Assembly (NCBI RefSeq): GCF_030269925.1
Contig: NC_085110.1
Location: 1,922,001 to 1,986,000 of the forward strand
Direction: 5' to 3'
From: Bombyx mori
Lineage: Eukaryota > Arthropoda > Insecta > Lepidoptera > Bombycidae
Length of the DNA: 64,000 bases
Below the pieces are notes generated by a model, which did no database searches, had not been told where the DNA came from, and saw only the letters and a list, made by a program, of their open reading frames with translations. The position numbers and the translations under genes are program-made. The number at the start of each line of letters is the position of its first letter. Position 1 is the first letter of the stretch. Positions 35,961 to 46,421 of the stretch are shown here, in pieces.

Positions 35961-36713
35961 ATGGAAGGTATTCAGCAGTCCATGGCACAATTGACTGATA
36001 CATTCAATAAGAAATTTGCAGAATTTGAGGTAAGACAGCAGAAACTGAGCGCTCCCTCCACTTCAACACTCTCCACACTGGAAGAAGAGTTTCTTGCTTT
36101 TAAAACTTTCACTCTGAATGCGCTTCGTGCACTACAGACTCAAGTGGAGCTCATTTCACTTGAAAATGATCGCCTAGAAATGCACTCAAGGAGAAAAATT
36201 CTTCTGATACACGGTGTTCCTGAACAACAGAAAGAGGACACTTTAGCTACAGTTGTCGAAACCATTGTCAGTAAATTGAAACTTATGGACTTTAATACAT
36301 CTAACATTTCCCGGTGTCACAGAATGGGTAAAACATTTACTCCAGAAAGATCTAGGCCCATTCTTTTGAAGCTATGCGACATGAACCTGCGTTCTAAGGT
36401 TTGGGCTGCCAAGACTTCGCTCAAGGGCTCAGGAATAACACTCTCCGAGTTCTTGACTAAAAGACGTCATGATATTTTTATGTCTGCACGTCAACGCTTC
36501 GGAGTAACCAGGTGCTGGACTCGGGACGGCTGCGTTTACGTTCAGGGATCGGATGGGGTGCGACATCGTGTCGAAGTGATGTCTGATCTGGATGCTCTTG
36601 CCAAGACGACTATGCCGGAAGATGCTGCTCAAAAGAGGGCACAAACCGGCAAGGACACAAAGGAGTCTGCAGCTGCGACCAGACCAAAACGTGTGGCTGC
36701 GAACAAGAAGTAG
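35961..36713 (+). CDS. LINE ORF1, nucleic-acid-binding protein
   Basis: An open frame, extendable upstream to 35895, but the Met at 35961 (MEGIQQSMAQLTDTFNKKF) avoids a poly-Phe lead encoded by a T run. Residues about 1-75 are helical, coiled-coil-like. The RRM-like region starts KILLIHGVPEQQKEDT and continues through a CHRMGK block. The C-terminus is Lys/Arg-rich (RPKRVAANKK). Presumed to bind element RNA in retrotransposition particles. The frame is intact. Confidence 0.75.
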   Translation: MEGIQQSMAQLTDTFNKKFAEFEVRQQKLSAPSTSTLSTLEEEFLAFKTFTLNALRALQTQVELISLENDRLEMHSRRKILLIHGVPEQQKEDTLATVVETIVSKLKLMDFNTSNISRCHRMGKTFTPERSRPILLKLCDMNLRSKVWAAKTSLKGSGITLSEFLTKRRHDIFMSARQRFGVTRCWTRDGCVYVQGSDGVRHRVEVMSDLDALAKTTMPEDAAQKRAQTGKDTKESAAATRPKRVAANKK

Positions 36714-37427
36714 TGTTCGTTCTCGGTGTCATTCACTGCTTCTTTATTTGTTACCCACTGCAATTGTCTGTCCATTATTGTCATTGTCCAAATTTAGTAA
36801 TAACTGATGTAGAATGTAGTTTAGAATTTAGTTAAAATATTATTTTTATTAAGTAGGTAAATACTCAAAGTTATTGTATTTTTGACTGTTGACATTACTT
36901 GTCATTAGTAGTTGTTGTTTTGGTATAAGGCTATGGAAGCTGCCATACAGCCACTCTGTTTATATGTTATTTGTTACGTTTTGTTTTTGCTGTTACATTA
37001 TTCTTACGTTCTATTAATGTTTTAACAACTTTTTAAGTTTCCTTTTACTTTTAATTACCTATTAGTGTTATAATTAGTTATTTTTAATAATTTTGTGTTA
37101 ATATTTTTTTTTTTTTTTTTTTGTTTGTTTTGTATTTGTTTTGTTTTAATTTATAAATAGTTTATTTTATTTTATTCTACATCAGTTCGTAATTTACAAT
37201 TGCACTTCATGTTGTATTTGGCAAATGCAATGCACATGGTAAAATTTGTTTCTGTCTTGTTTAAGTTTTAATTTTTAAGTTTTCTCTTCGTATCAGACGC
37301 CGGCAGGTTGAGTGAATGTATTTTTTTTTTGTTTATTAGTATTGTTTATGTATATATATATATATATTATTGTTAGTGTTATATATTTTTTTGTTACTTA
37401 TTTGTGTTTATAATAGGTATTATCTTT

Positions 37428-39494
37428 ATGACTGATATGTTGAATTGTAGTGATAGTAGTGACTATTTATCTATTACTTCATCCAGTAGCGGAAGTGAAG
37501 ATAGCTTCTTGAGTATCCCTTCTCTCGCAGAAACGTTGGACTCTAATTTCTCCGATGTGCCTAGGAATCTGAATGTAGTTCACATAAATGCGCAGAGCAT
37601 TCCGGCTCATTTCTCTGATATGCTGGTATCTTTTGATATAAAAAACATCCATGCTGTATTAGTCTCCGAGTCTTGGCTTAAACCGTCTCTTCCTTCTATC
37701 TCGTATTCTTTACCCGGCTTCAACCTAATTCGCAATGATAGAATCGGCAAAGGCGGCGGTGGTGTTGCCATATATCTACGCTCCCATATACCATATACTA
37801 TCGTTAGCGCCTCCGACCAATCACCCTTGCCGAATGTCAGCGAGCACTTGTTCATTGAAGTCGGTCTAACACATGCTAAAATCTTACTTGGAGTCTTTTA
37901 TAGCCCATCTCTTCACATTAATTATTTTTCTTCTTTTGAAAAGGTCTTGGAAGACCTACTTCCTTGCTATGAGCACACCATAATTATGGGTGACTTCAAT
38001 ACCTGCCTTCTTAAACGTGATCATCGTTCTTCTTCCTTAGAAAGCATTGTCACGTCGAGCAACATGCACATTCTCCCACTTAGCGCTACCCACCATTTTC
38101 CAAATTCTTCCCCATCCCTGCTTGATCTCATCTTAGTTTCTTCCCTAGAGCATGTTGCCAGGCACGGACAATGCTCAGCTAACTCTTTTTCCTACCATCA
38201 TCTGATTTTCTTATCCTACAAAATTCGGCCTCCTAAACGTAAACCTACTGTTATTCTGCAACGCAATTTTGGTAGAATGGACATGGATGCATTTGTTGCG
38301 GATGCCAAAACTGTAGATTGGGAGCCTGTGATAGCGGCTAGCTCAATCGATGACCAAGTGGCAATATTTAATTCACTAATGATCAGTTTATATGACATCC
38401 ATGCTCCCTTAAGGGCGATAAAAATTAAACATCAGCCGGCGCCTTGGATCACTGACCATATTAGAGATCTGAAGAGGAGGAAGTCTGCGGCTAAGACTAA
38501 GTATAAGTTGCGCCCAACCGAGTTTAACCGAACACGTTATGTTAAGATCAGAAATCGTTGCAATATGGTGTGTAGAGACGCTCAAAGACGTCACATTCAT
38601 GATTCCGTTAAAGTTGAAGATCCAGCAAAAGTCTGGAAATTTCTAAGGTCATTAGGAGTTGGTAAATCTCGTCAAGAGTGTAATTCTACAAACATTAACA
38701 TTGATCAGATGAACATTTTCTTTACTTCTTCGTCTTTATTAGATGACGTTGTTAAGTCATCTACCATTAATTCTCTTTCTAACATTACCGCTCCTGACCA
38801 TTCTTCTTTTAAATTTCGTCAATTCACAGCTTGTGATGTTCGAAGGAGTATCCTTTCTATAGCGTCCAATGCTATCGGAACAGATAGTATAAGTCGTAAT
38901 ATGGTCATCCCATTAGTTGATATCCTGCTTCCTATTCTTTGCCACATCCTTAATTATTCAATTTCCAACTGTGTGTTTCCTTCTGTTTGGAAAGAAGCAC
39001 AGATAATACCTCTGCCAAAAAAACCTAACCCTAAATCCTTTTCCGACTATCGACCTATATCCATTCTTCCTTTCCTATCTAAAGTCCTCGAACGCCTTAT
39101 CCATAACCAGTTGAGTTCGTTCCTTAATAGTCATGATCTCCTGAACCCCTTTCAGTCCGGTTTTCGTCCTGGCCATAGTACAGTCACTGCTCTGGTAAAA
39201 ATCACCGACGACATACGCCTGGGTATGGAAAACGGTCAGTTAACTGTGTTGACACTGCTGGACTTCAGCAATGCATTCAATACGGTTGATTTTGACATAC
39301 TACTTGCCGTTCTTCGCTCCTTCAACATATCTCCAACTGTGATTGAATGGTTTCGTAATTACCTGTACGGACGCCGACAGTGTGTTCGCCTTGGTGAATC
39401 GATTTCATCTTGGTGTAATACATCTGCCGGAGTGCCTCAGGGTGGCGTTTTATCTCCTCTTTTGTTTTCTCTTTTCATTAATTCAATATCTTAA
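37428..39494 (+). pseudogene. LINE ORF2, endonuclease and first part of reverse transcriptase
   Basis: The N-terminal apurinic-type endonuclease has NVVHINAQSIPAHF, IMGDFNTCLL and an SYHHLIFL block. The reverse transcriptase follows with SDYRPISILPFLSKVLERL, GFRPGHSTVTAL, the motif A-like LLDFSNAFNTVDF and GVPQGGVLSPLLF. The frame ends at TAA 39492-39494, just before the catalytic YADD. An in-frame Met also exists at 37404. The break is an AT-rich TAA/TTA repeat (39492-39525). Confidence 0.82.
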
Positions 39495-40405
39495 TAATAA
39501 TAACATTAATAATAACATTAATAAATCTCACTTCGTCCTACCACCTTTATGCAGACGATCTTCAGCTGTATTGTCAAGCTCCACTTCCTCAGTTACATGA
39601 TGCTATTCGAACTATGGATAGCGACTTACGCGTCTTATCTGAGTGGAGTAACGCGTACGGCCTTAAACTGAATCCAACAAAAACGCAGTGTATAATTGTT
39701 GGCAGCCAAAGGACATGCAGTAAGATAGAGTGGACACATCTGCCCCAATTGTCTCTTGAAGGGATAACCATCCCGTTTAGTGACACCGTTAAAAATCTTG
39801 GTGTTATCATTGACCGCAGTTTGTCATGGGGACCACAACTGGTGTCAGTCAGTCGCAAACTATTTTCCTCTGCAGGTTCCTTACGTTGGTTGCGTAATTT
39901 TCTTCCAACATCTACTAAAATTGCACTTGCACAGTCTCTGTTACTCCCCATTATTGATTATGCCGACGCCAGCTATCTTGATCTAACCGAGGCCCAGCTA
40001 AATAAACTTGAGCGGCTTCAAAATTTTATCATAAGGTTTATATTTGGTTTACGCAAATATGACCACGTCTCTGAGTATCGAGTTAAGCTCAAGTGGCTTC
40101 CTATTCGTTATCGCCGGAATGTTCATATATTGTCTCTTCTTTACAGTGTCCTGTTTAATTCCTCGTCCCCGCGCTACCTTCAGGAACGTTTTGATTTCCT
40201 ACATACTGCAAGCTCTCATTCACTCAGGTCATCGGAGAATTTAATGCTGAAGTTTCCGGCTCACGGGACGTCATTTTATGACCATTCCTTTGCGGTTGAA
40301 GCTGTCCGTTTATGGAATGCGTTACCTTTAAGCGTTAAACAATCGTCCTCGCCGGAAATTTTCAAGTCCAGATTGAAATCGCACTACTTTGCTTCTATGA
40401 TATAG
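39495..40405 (+). pseudogene. LINE ORF2, second part with YADD and C-terminal domain
   Basis: A shifted frame continues with SSYHLYADDLQLYCQ, then the thumb region (NAYGLKLNPTKTQCIIVG) and a C-terminal region ending RLWNALPLSVKQSSSPEIF and HYFASMI. No further stop is seen before 40405, so the element may have died by this one lesion. Confidence 0.8.
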
Positions 40406-42057
40406 CTGTATAAGTTTCTACTTCTTTTGTATTTTATCTTGTATATTTTTAGTATTTATTTGTATTTAATCGTATGTAAGTTTATCTTATATGGTATTTA
40501 TTTTTCACATGTGTATTTAAGTATATATTTTTATGTAAGTTTATTAAGATATAGCACCGTCCAGTTAACTTATTCCTCTCCCTGCAAGGTTGCCTGGAAG
40601 AGATCGCTTTCAGCGATAAGGCCGCCGATTTATATACCGACTTTTGTTTTATTACTTTACTGTGTACATATTAAGGTGTTATATAAATAAAGAGTTATTA
40701 TTATTATTATTATTATTTCGACAAAATAAAAAATGTATATTTTTTCCTTTCTTTTTGGGGAAAATTGGGACGTATGTAGGGTAATTTGGAACGAGACTGG
40801 AAAAATTAGGGACGAGAAAACACAAAATTGGAACGCCAAAAGACAAAATAGGGATGGCTTGTTAGGGTTGTCACTGATATCTTATAATAGATTTTTTAGC
40901 CTATACTATCACTTAATTGCGTGATGTAAAGAAGGTTAATGTGTTTATCAGTTAGTTTATGTAAGTATTATAGGTAAAAGAAAAGTATATATATAATTAC
41001 TTTTTTTTCGCGACATTTACCTTGTAATATCTGCCCGGTCGTATGTTCTTTATAGCAATAAAAAAAATTAAAAGTTAAAAGAACTCAAACGAATCAAAAC
41101 TTTTGTTATTTCAGAATCTATTCACGCATCGAATCATGATTTTGTTAACATTCACAACGAACACACACAAATAAAAACAGGCCTCAGATTTTAAATGTAA
41201 CATTAATTAAAAATCCGAGATATCCAATTATGAGTGAGTGAATTAATTGAGTTTAGTTATTTCGCTTAGAAAGAATTTCTTTTATTTTTGTTATTATTGG
41301 CAGTAATCAGATATAGAGTTTTTTTTTTTATCTTATTCACCTGATATCTTACTCTTGCTCAAAGATTATTTTGAAAATGTTGATTAAATAAAATTGTATT
41401 ATTGCATTTCCAGTCCTTTTGTTTTCTATTTTTTATTCTACTTTATGATTTTGTTTCAGAGTTGTGATTTTTAAGGAAATTAAATAATAATATTCTAAAA
41501 TATAACATGCACATACTTTTTTTGATTATTGTATTGTTGATTATCATTCACGTCACATCGCTTCGGAATAGAAACCAGCTTAATTTACACTATGTTGTGT
41601 ATTGTGCTTAAATTATGGATTGTATTCATCATTTCGGTCCATATAAATAATTATATGGCACCTACCTATATATCGCAGTACTGCGAGTTGACAACCCTTA
41701 CAAATATCCCAATTTAACCCTTAACCGTGTCAATTTACCCCGGACGCTGGGTAAATTGGGACGGCCATTATTTTACCGATTATTTCTTTAAAATGAATAA
41801 TTAAAATAATGTAACGGTTTTTATCACCTAGGTACGTTCAAGACTCAACTTATTTCTTTGGTTGAGCAGTGACTATTTAATTGGAACTATTTTAAAATTC
41901 AATCTGAAGGTCGATTTTGTCCCTATTTACCCCATTGTACGGTACATTTTATTATTATTATATCCTCATAATAATAATAAAATGAAATGAAATCCGGAAG
42001 CCGGCAACGATATTGTTGTTGTTGTTTTTAAATTCGCCAACAAGCAGGCAAAGAGCG

Positions 42058-42628
42058 TCGCCTATACAGCCTAGTCTGTCATAGTTATATTTTTTATGTT
42101 AATAAAAATCCGGTGTATTTTTTTTTATTGCTTTTTGGGAGTTTTGACGTCAACTTGATGAATAGCACATTGAGTGAGCGTGAATTTCCGCAGACCTTGA
42201 AAAAAAAAAACAGTCACTGCTATGTTAGTCACAGTTTTATTCCAATGCCTCAATAATCGTGAACAACGATTATTGACATTTAATACACAAAACAACACCC
42301 AATTTGTATATTATACATCAATAAGCTATTAAAAAAACATAAAATAAAACTTCAAGTGACGCTTTACTCGGGTTGCTGCCAAAACTCTCTGATCATATAT
42401 AATAAGAATAGAGTAATGGCAGGCCATTGAGATTTTTACTAATGGAATCATTAATATCTAAAAATATTAAATAATTCATGGTTTTAAGTAATAATTATTA
42501 TTACAATACATAAATATTGAATTGAACAACTATAAACTAAAAAGTCTGTGAATTGTAACCATTAGCAATTTTTTTAATTTGTTGTTCAAGTCACAGACAA
42601 CTCTTTCGTTTGTCAGCATATAAGTTTA
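42058..42628. other. Extra 571-bp segment within MITE A copy 2
   Basis: Absent from the 7132-7746 copy, between GCAAAGAGC and ACTATAAGGCTG. Its ends (GTCGCCTATACAG and CATATAAGTTT) show no clear inverted repeat. It is either an insertion here or a deletion in the short copy. Confidence 0.5.
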
Positions 42629-43427
42629 CTATAAGGCTGTATGGGCTAATTTTCCCTTTGTCTATTGGCGAATTTAAAAACTATGGCACTCAGTTTTGGG
42701 ATGTTATCAAATAAGTAATTTATATTTTTGTAAAACAATGCCAGGGTGAAAGAAATGTTGATACATAAACTAAACAACATGAAAAAATAAGACATAGTTT
42801 TTCAAGTACAAATAGTTTTGTCATGAAGTTGGCCCACTTTTGGGCATTGTCCTTTGTCACTTTTTCATCGTCATCTTCAGCCGTCTACTAGGGACGACTC
42901 TCGGCTTCTCTCATCCAACTCTTGCCAGCCAGTCTGTATTGACTACATTTGAATACAATTATTATTAAGCTATGAAATGTTGAATTTGTAAATTTTCACA
43001 ACCTTATCTTTTTTTGTGTGAACTCTCAGATCAAATACAGATAACAGAAAATAAAACAACATTTTTTTTTAATTCTGTTATTTTACCTAGAATACCTATT
43101 GCTATTTGTTGGTGAAACAGTTTTTCACAAACATTACTTAAATTAGGTTTCAGTGGCGACACTGTCTATTCCAATCCACTCATGTACCTAAATGTTAGGA
43201 AACACCAAAATAGTTTAACGATAAAATAGGATTTACGTGAAATAAAATCGTATTCAAATAGGATAGAACGTTATAAACTGTATATTTTATTGATGTTATA
43301 TTGTAAAATATAATAAAGATGTAACCACACGATATTTTAGTTTCACTTAGTATTCTTCTGATATTTTCAGAATCCGAAACCACAAACCTTGCATGTAACG
43401 GCGTCTCTCTGGCGGATTACTCGTTTT

Positions 43428-43625
43428 CTTTTCCCCTACCTATGCTGATAGCCTTGAGAGGCTATTTCAGCTTTGCCCTAACATGTAGGTGAGCTCGCGG
43501 GGCTCAAACCGAAGTGTTGCTAATACAGGCCCTAGCAAGAGGAGTGCTTCGCAGAATCTACCACCGGATCGGAAAGGCGGCCCACTGAGGAGATCCGGCG
43601 AGAAACTCGGCTGTATCTATGGGGC
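43428..43625 (-). mobile_element. Truncated LINE 3' end (family L)
   Basis: TTTTCCCCTACCTATGCTG to GATCCGGCGAGAAACTCGG. Minus-strand copy with the polyA side at the left. Confidence 0.72.
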
Positions 43626-45241
43626 GGATTGCTAGGAAGAGATATTTCTAAGTGATAATTCTTACACTTTGATGTTTTCAAATATACTGCTCAATTCTTA
43701 ACTTTTATTCATGCAAGTTGCCAAATCGTAAGAGCGACTCACTGATTAATTAAAAAAAACTTTCCCATGTTTGTAATTGACATGCGCCCTTAAAACTATT
43801 GTTGTTAAAGCGTAAAAGCTACAACCGACATTCTGTCAACTCAATGGAGTTTTTTTTTTATCAAACACTTGAAAATAAAACAAATTTATTGATCAAATGA
43901 ATTTTCTTATTTTATAAAAAAAAAAAAAAACATTTTTTCGTTAGTAAAATTATTGCTATTTTCAATTTATTATTTCATATTCACAAAATTCACATTCTTA
44001 ATAAGGGACCTCTCACTTTATAAACACATTTTTATATTAACAATAAAACTATTTTCATAAACACATTTAGAAAAATATCAGTCTGCTACAATTTATTTTT
44101 TATTATATTGTCTATGAAAGTTTTTTAATAAAATATCCTATATCCCTTTCGCTCGTTTATTGGAAGTAGAGAGTGCGAGCGGGACGCAGGAACGAGTCTG
44201 CTCTAAAAAACAATATATCCTTCTAAAATCTAAATGACAATTAAATAAAATACATACAAATTCCATTACCTTTTTGGTTATATTTATAAAAAAAAAGTGG
44301 TATTGCAATCTATATTCTGGTAATCATTACAATAAATGATGTAGTAACTATTTAGCTATTATTAGCCAAAGAAAAATTATGTTCAATGGTAGTTATTAGA
44401 CAAAAGTGAACAATAAAAACATGGCCTATAAAGCCTAATGTGTGGTATGTATAATACAATCAAATGTATATATAAATTATTTATTTATTTGGGAAACCGA
44501 CAGTACAAAACAAATAAATTCAAACCTATTATCGAATTTTAAACTAAAGCATTTCGCTAATAACGCAATAAATAAAATCATAACATGCAAAACAACAATA
44601 ATTAAAAACCACTATCAGACAAAATTAGGGGTTTTCATTATAATTTATATAAAGTTTGTATGCACGTAATTTGAACAAATAAGAATTTAAGGTAATGAAA
44701 AAAAAAAACAAGTCTCAACTATCACAGTCTGGTATCACATAAGATAATTAAAAAAAAACTCACGAGGATCCCTTCAAAGTATTACTCGATAAAAAAATAA
44801 CTTAAAAACAATCGATTACATATGTATTTTGCTTAAAATTAATTATAATTATTGTGGTAGATGAGCAAACTGTCGCTCGGCCGTTTCATTCACATGCTAA
44901 TAACAATGTCCGCAAAATAGGCAATCTAAAACTGATAATAAAAAAATCTAAAAAGTAATTCCGAGTAATTTTTAATTGAATTAAAACGACAATTCCGTCG
45001 CTGTCTTTGTGAAATAATAATTTATAATTGAATTATACTGTAATAATATATCAAATCAAATAGTTCTGACATTTTTATCCGTTTCTTTACATTCAGCTAA
45101 ACACCGATCACAAAACACATTGAGAATATTTATATATTGGTGTATAATCTATGGTTAGTTCGTTGGTTATTTTGGTCACAAATGACGTCACAGTTAAGGT
45201 AAGGCGTTTAGTTGTGGCAACATTTAAAAAAGGGTGGTTCG

Positions 45242-45263
45242 TTCTCTCTCTCTCTCTCTCTCT
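45242..45263. repeat. (TC)n microsatellite
   Basis: About eleven TC units in AT-rich intergenic sequence. Confidence 0.85.
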
Positions 45264-46421
45264 GCGTCAACAAAATGTTGGCGGTGATAAGTCAAATGCG
45301 TAGAAGCGTTTGCCGCCCGCACTGAGAAATATCCGCTAATTATACTGCGCCAGTCTCTATAACTTTTAACAAATTGAAGGCAAAAAAGAACACACGTGTA
45401 TTGTTTTTTCTCAAAATAATACAAAACTATCAATAAATTCATTATAATTCACGAGAATAAAATTAAAATCGGCTGATTAAAAAATATTTTATCAAAATTT
45501 TTATATCATGTGAAAAAAAGAAAATTGTTTGAAAGATATTTGAATTACTCTGTGGATATTACAATGACAACTTTTTTTTTTAATTCCTTAAATATTAACA
45601 ATAGGTTGCTGATCACAACAACGTCTTATTTTTTTTTATATACCATAGCAGGCAGGTTCAAGTTACTTCCGTTGTCGTTTCAATTGACATCAATTATATT
45701 ATTTGAAAAATATTTTTCCTTACAAGATTTATGTAGCGAAAAAACGGCATGCCAATGTCACAATTATCTACAAAGTCCACTCCTTTCCCTCGTTCTAATA
45801 AACAATCAATATAGACTCTATATGAGGTAGATATGTGTCAGAATCCATTGTGATTGGTCTTCCAATAAACTTTCACCTTTCAACCTCTAAGGAAGGAACA
45901 CTAGTCTTGTGTATCGATACAAAATCGGCGATATATCGATAGTACATAATTGATATTTCAATTTTGTGATTTCATACACGAAAGAACTTCGCCTTGCTTA
46001 AAATAAATAAATTTTCTATTTTATTTCTTTCAAGGGATATTTTTATCACTTTAAAATATTCAAAATTATGTTTAAAATTCATAAATTATTTTTGATGAAA
46101 GCGCTACGTGAAAGTTTAATAACCTCTAGCACGTCATTTGAAAGGTTTAGAATTTTGGGTTTAATAGAATATCGATTTTTTAAATTTCGATTTTCAAACT
46201 CATCATTTTGGAAATCATTTCTTCCGTAGTCTAAGGGAAAAATACAGTGAGCATTTGAGCATACTGAACGCAAATTGTCAGAACTAGAGTCCGGGTACTT
46301 GCCTTGCAGGGGGACAAATTTTAATAGTTTGGTACAAAATCGATTGTATTCGATATCGTTTTAGATAGATCAATTTAGATCGTTAAGGGGTGTTCTCACC
46401 GCACCGAGGCAATGATTCCGC

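Larger units (their letters stand above)
35760..40714 (+). mobile_element. Near full-length CR1/Jockey-group LINE
   Basis: A two-ORF non-LTR retrotransposon of about 5 kb inside element B. It ends with AATAAAG and a (TTA)n-type 3' tail at 40696-40718. Simple-repeat tails rather than polyA are usual in the CR1 group. The 5' end is not sharply defined and is placed after a long T run at 35741-35759. The C-terminal block RLWNALPLSVK of ORF2 is typical of CR1/Daphne/Crack-type elements from memory. Confidence 0.78.
35375..41942. mobile_element. TIR element with GGGGTAAATTGGGA ends (element B), split by a LINE
   Basis: Left end CCATGACATGGGGTAAAT. Right end inverted CCGTACAATGGGGTAAAT. TA flanks both sides. 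The uninterrupted MITE A copy shows the empty site. GGGTAAATTGGGA-type motifs recur inside both ends (35385, 35402, about 41705, 41748), and degenerate versions occur at 40755-40850. No transposase frame was recognised. TA target suggests Tc1/mariner-like, but this is inference. Confidence 0.7.
35099..42855. mobile_element. MITE A, second copy, split by nested insertions
   Basis: The left end AAAGGACAATGCCCATTTTC is at 35099 and the right end GGGCATTGTCCTTT at 42855. The sequence matches 7132-7746 but is broken after CCCTTACG (about 35372) by a 6.6-kb TIR element, resuming at CATTTTATTATTA (41945). It is broken again from about 42058 to 42628 relative to the short copy. Confidence 0.83.
42856..46421. 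other. AT-rich intergenic region 3' of MED15
   Basis: Holds a repeat-like start at about 42860-42940 (CTAGGGACGACTCTCGG), a LINE tail at 43428-43625 and a TC microsatellite at 45242-45263. The rest is poly-A/T-rich. ORFs such as 44442-44669 and 45510-45830 have low-complexity composition and are not supported. Confidence 0.45.

Noticed and set aside
44442..45830. Asn/Lys/Phe-rich ORFs as possible genes
   Set aside because: Low-complexity translation of AT-rich DNA, with no domain, splice structure or family resemblance.
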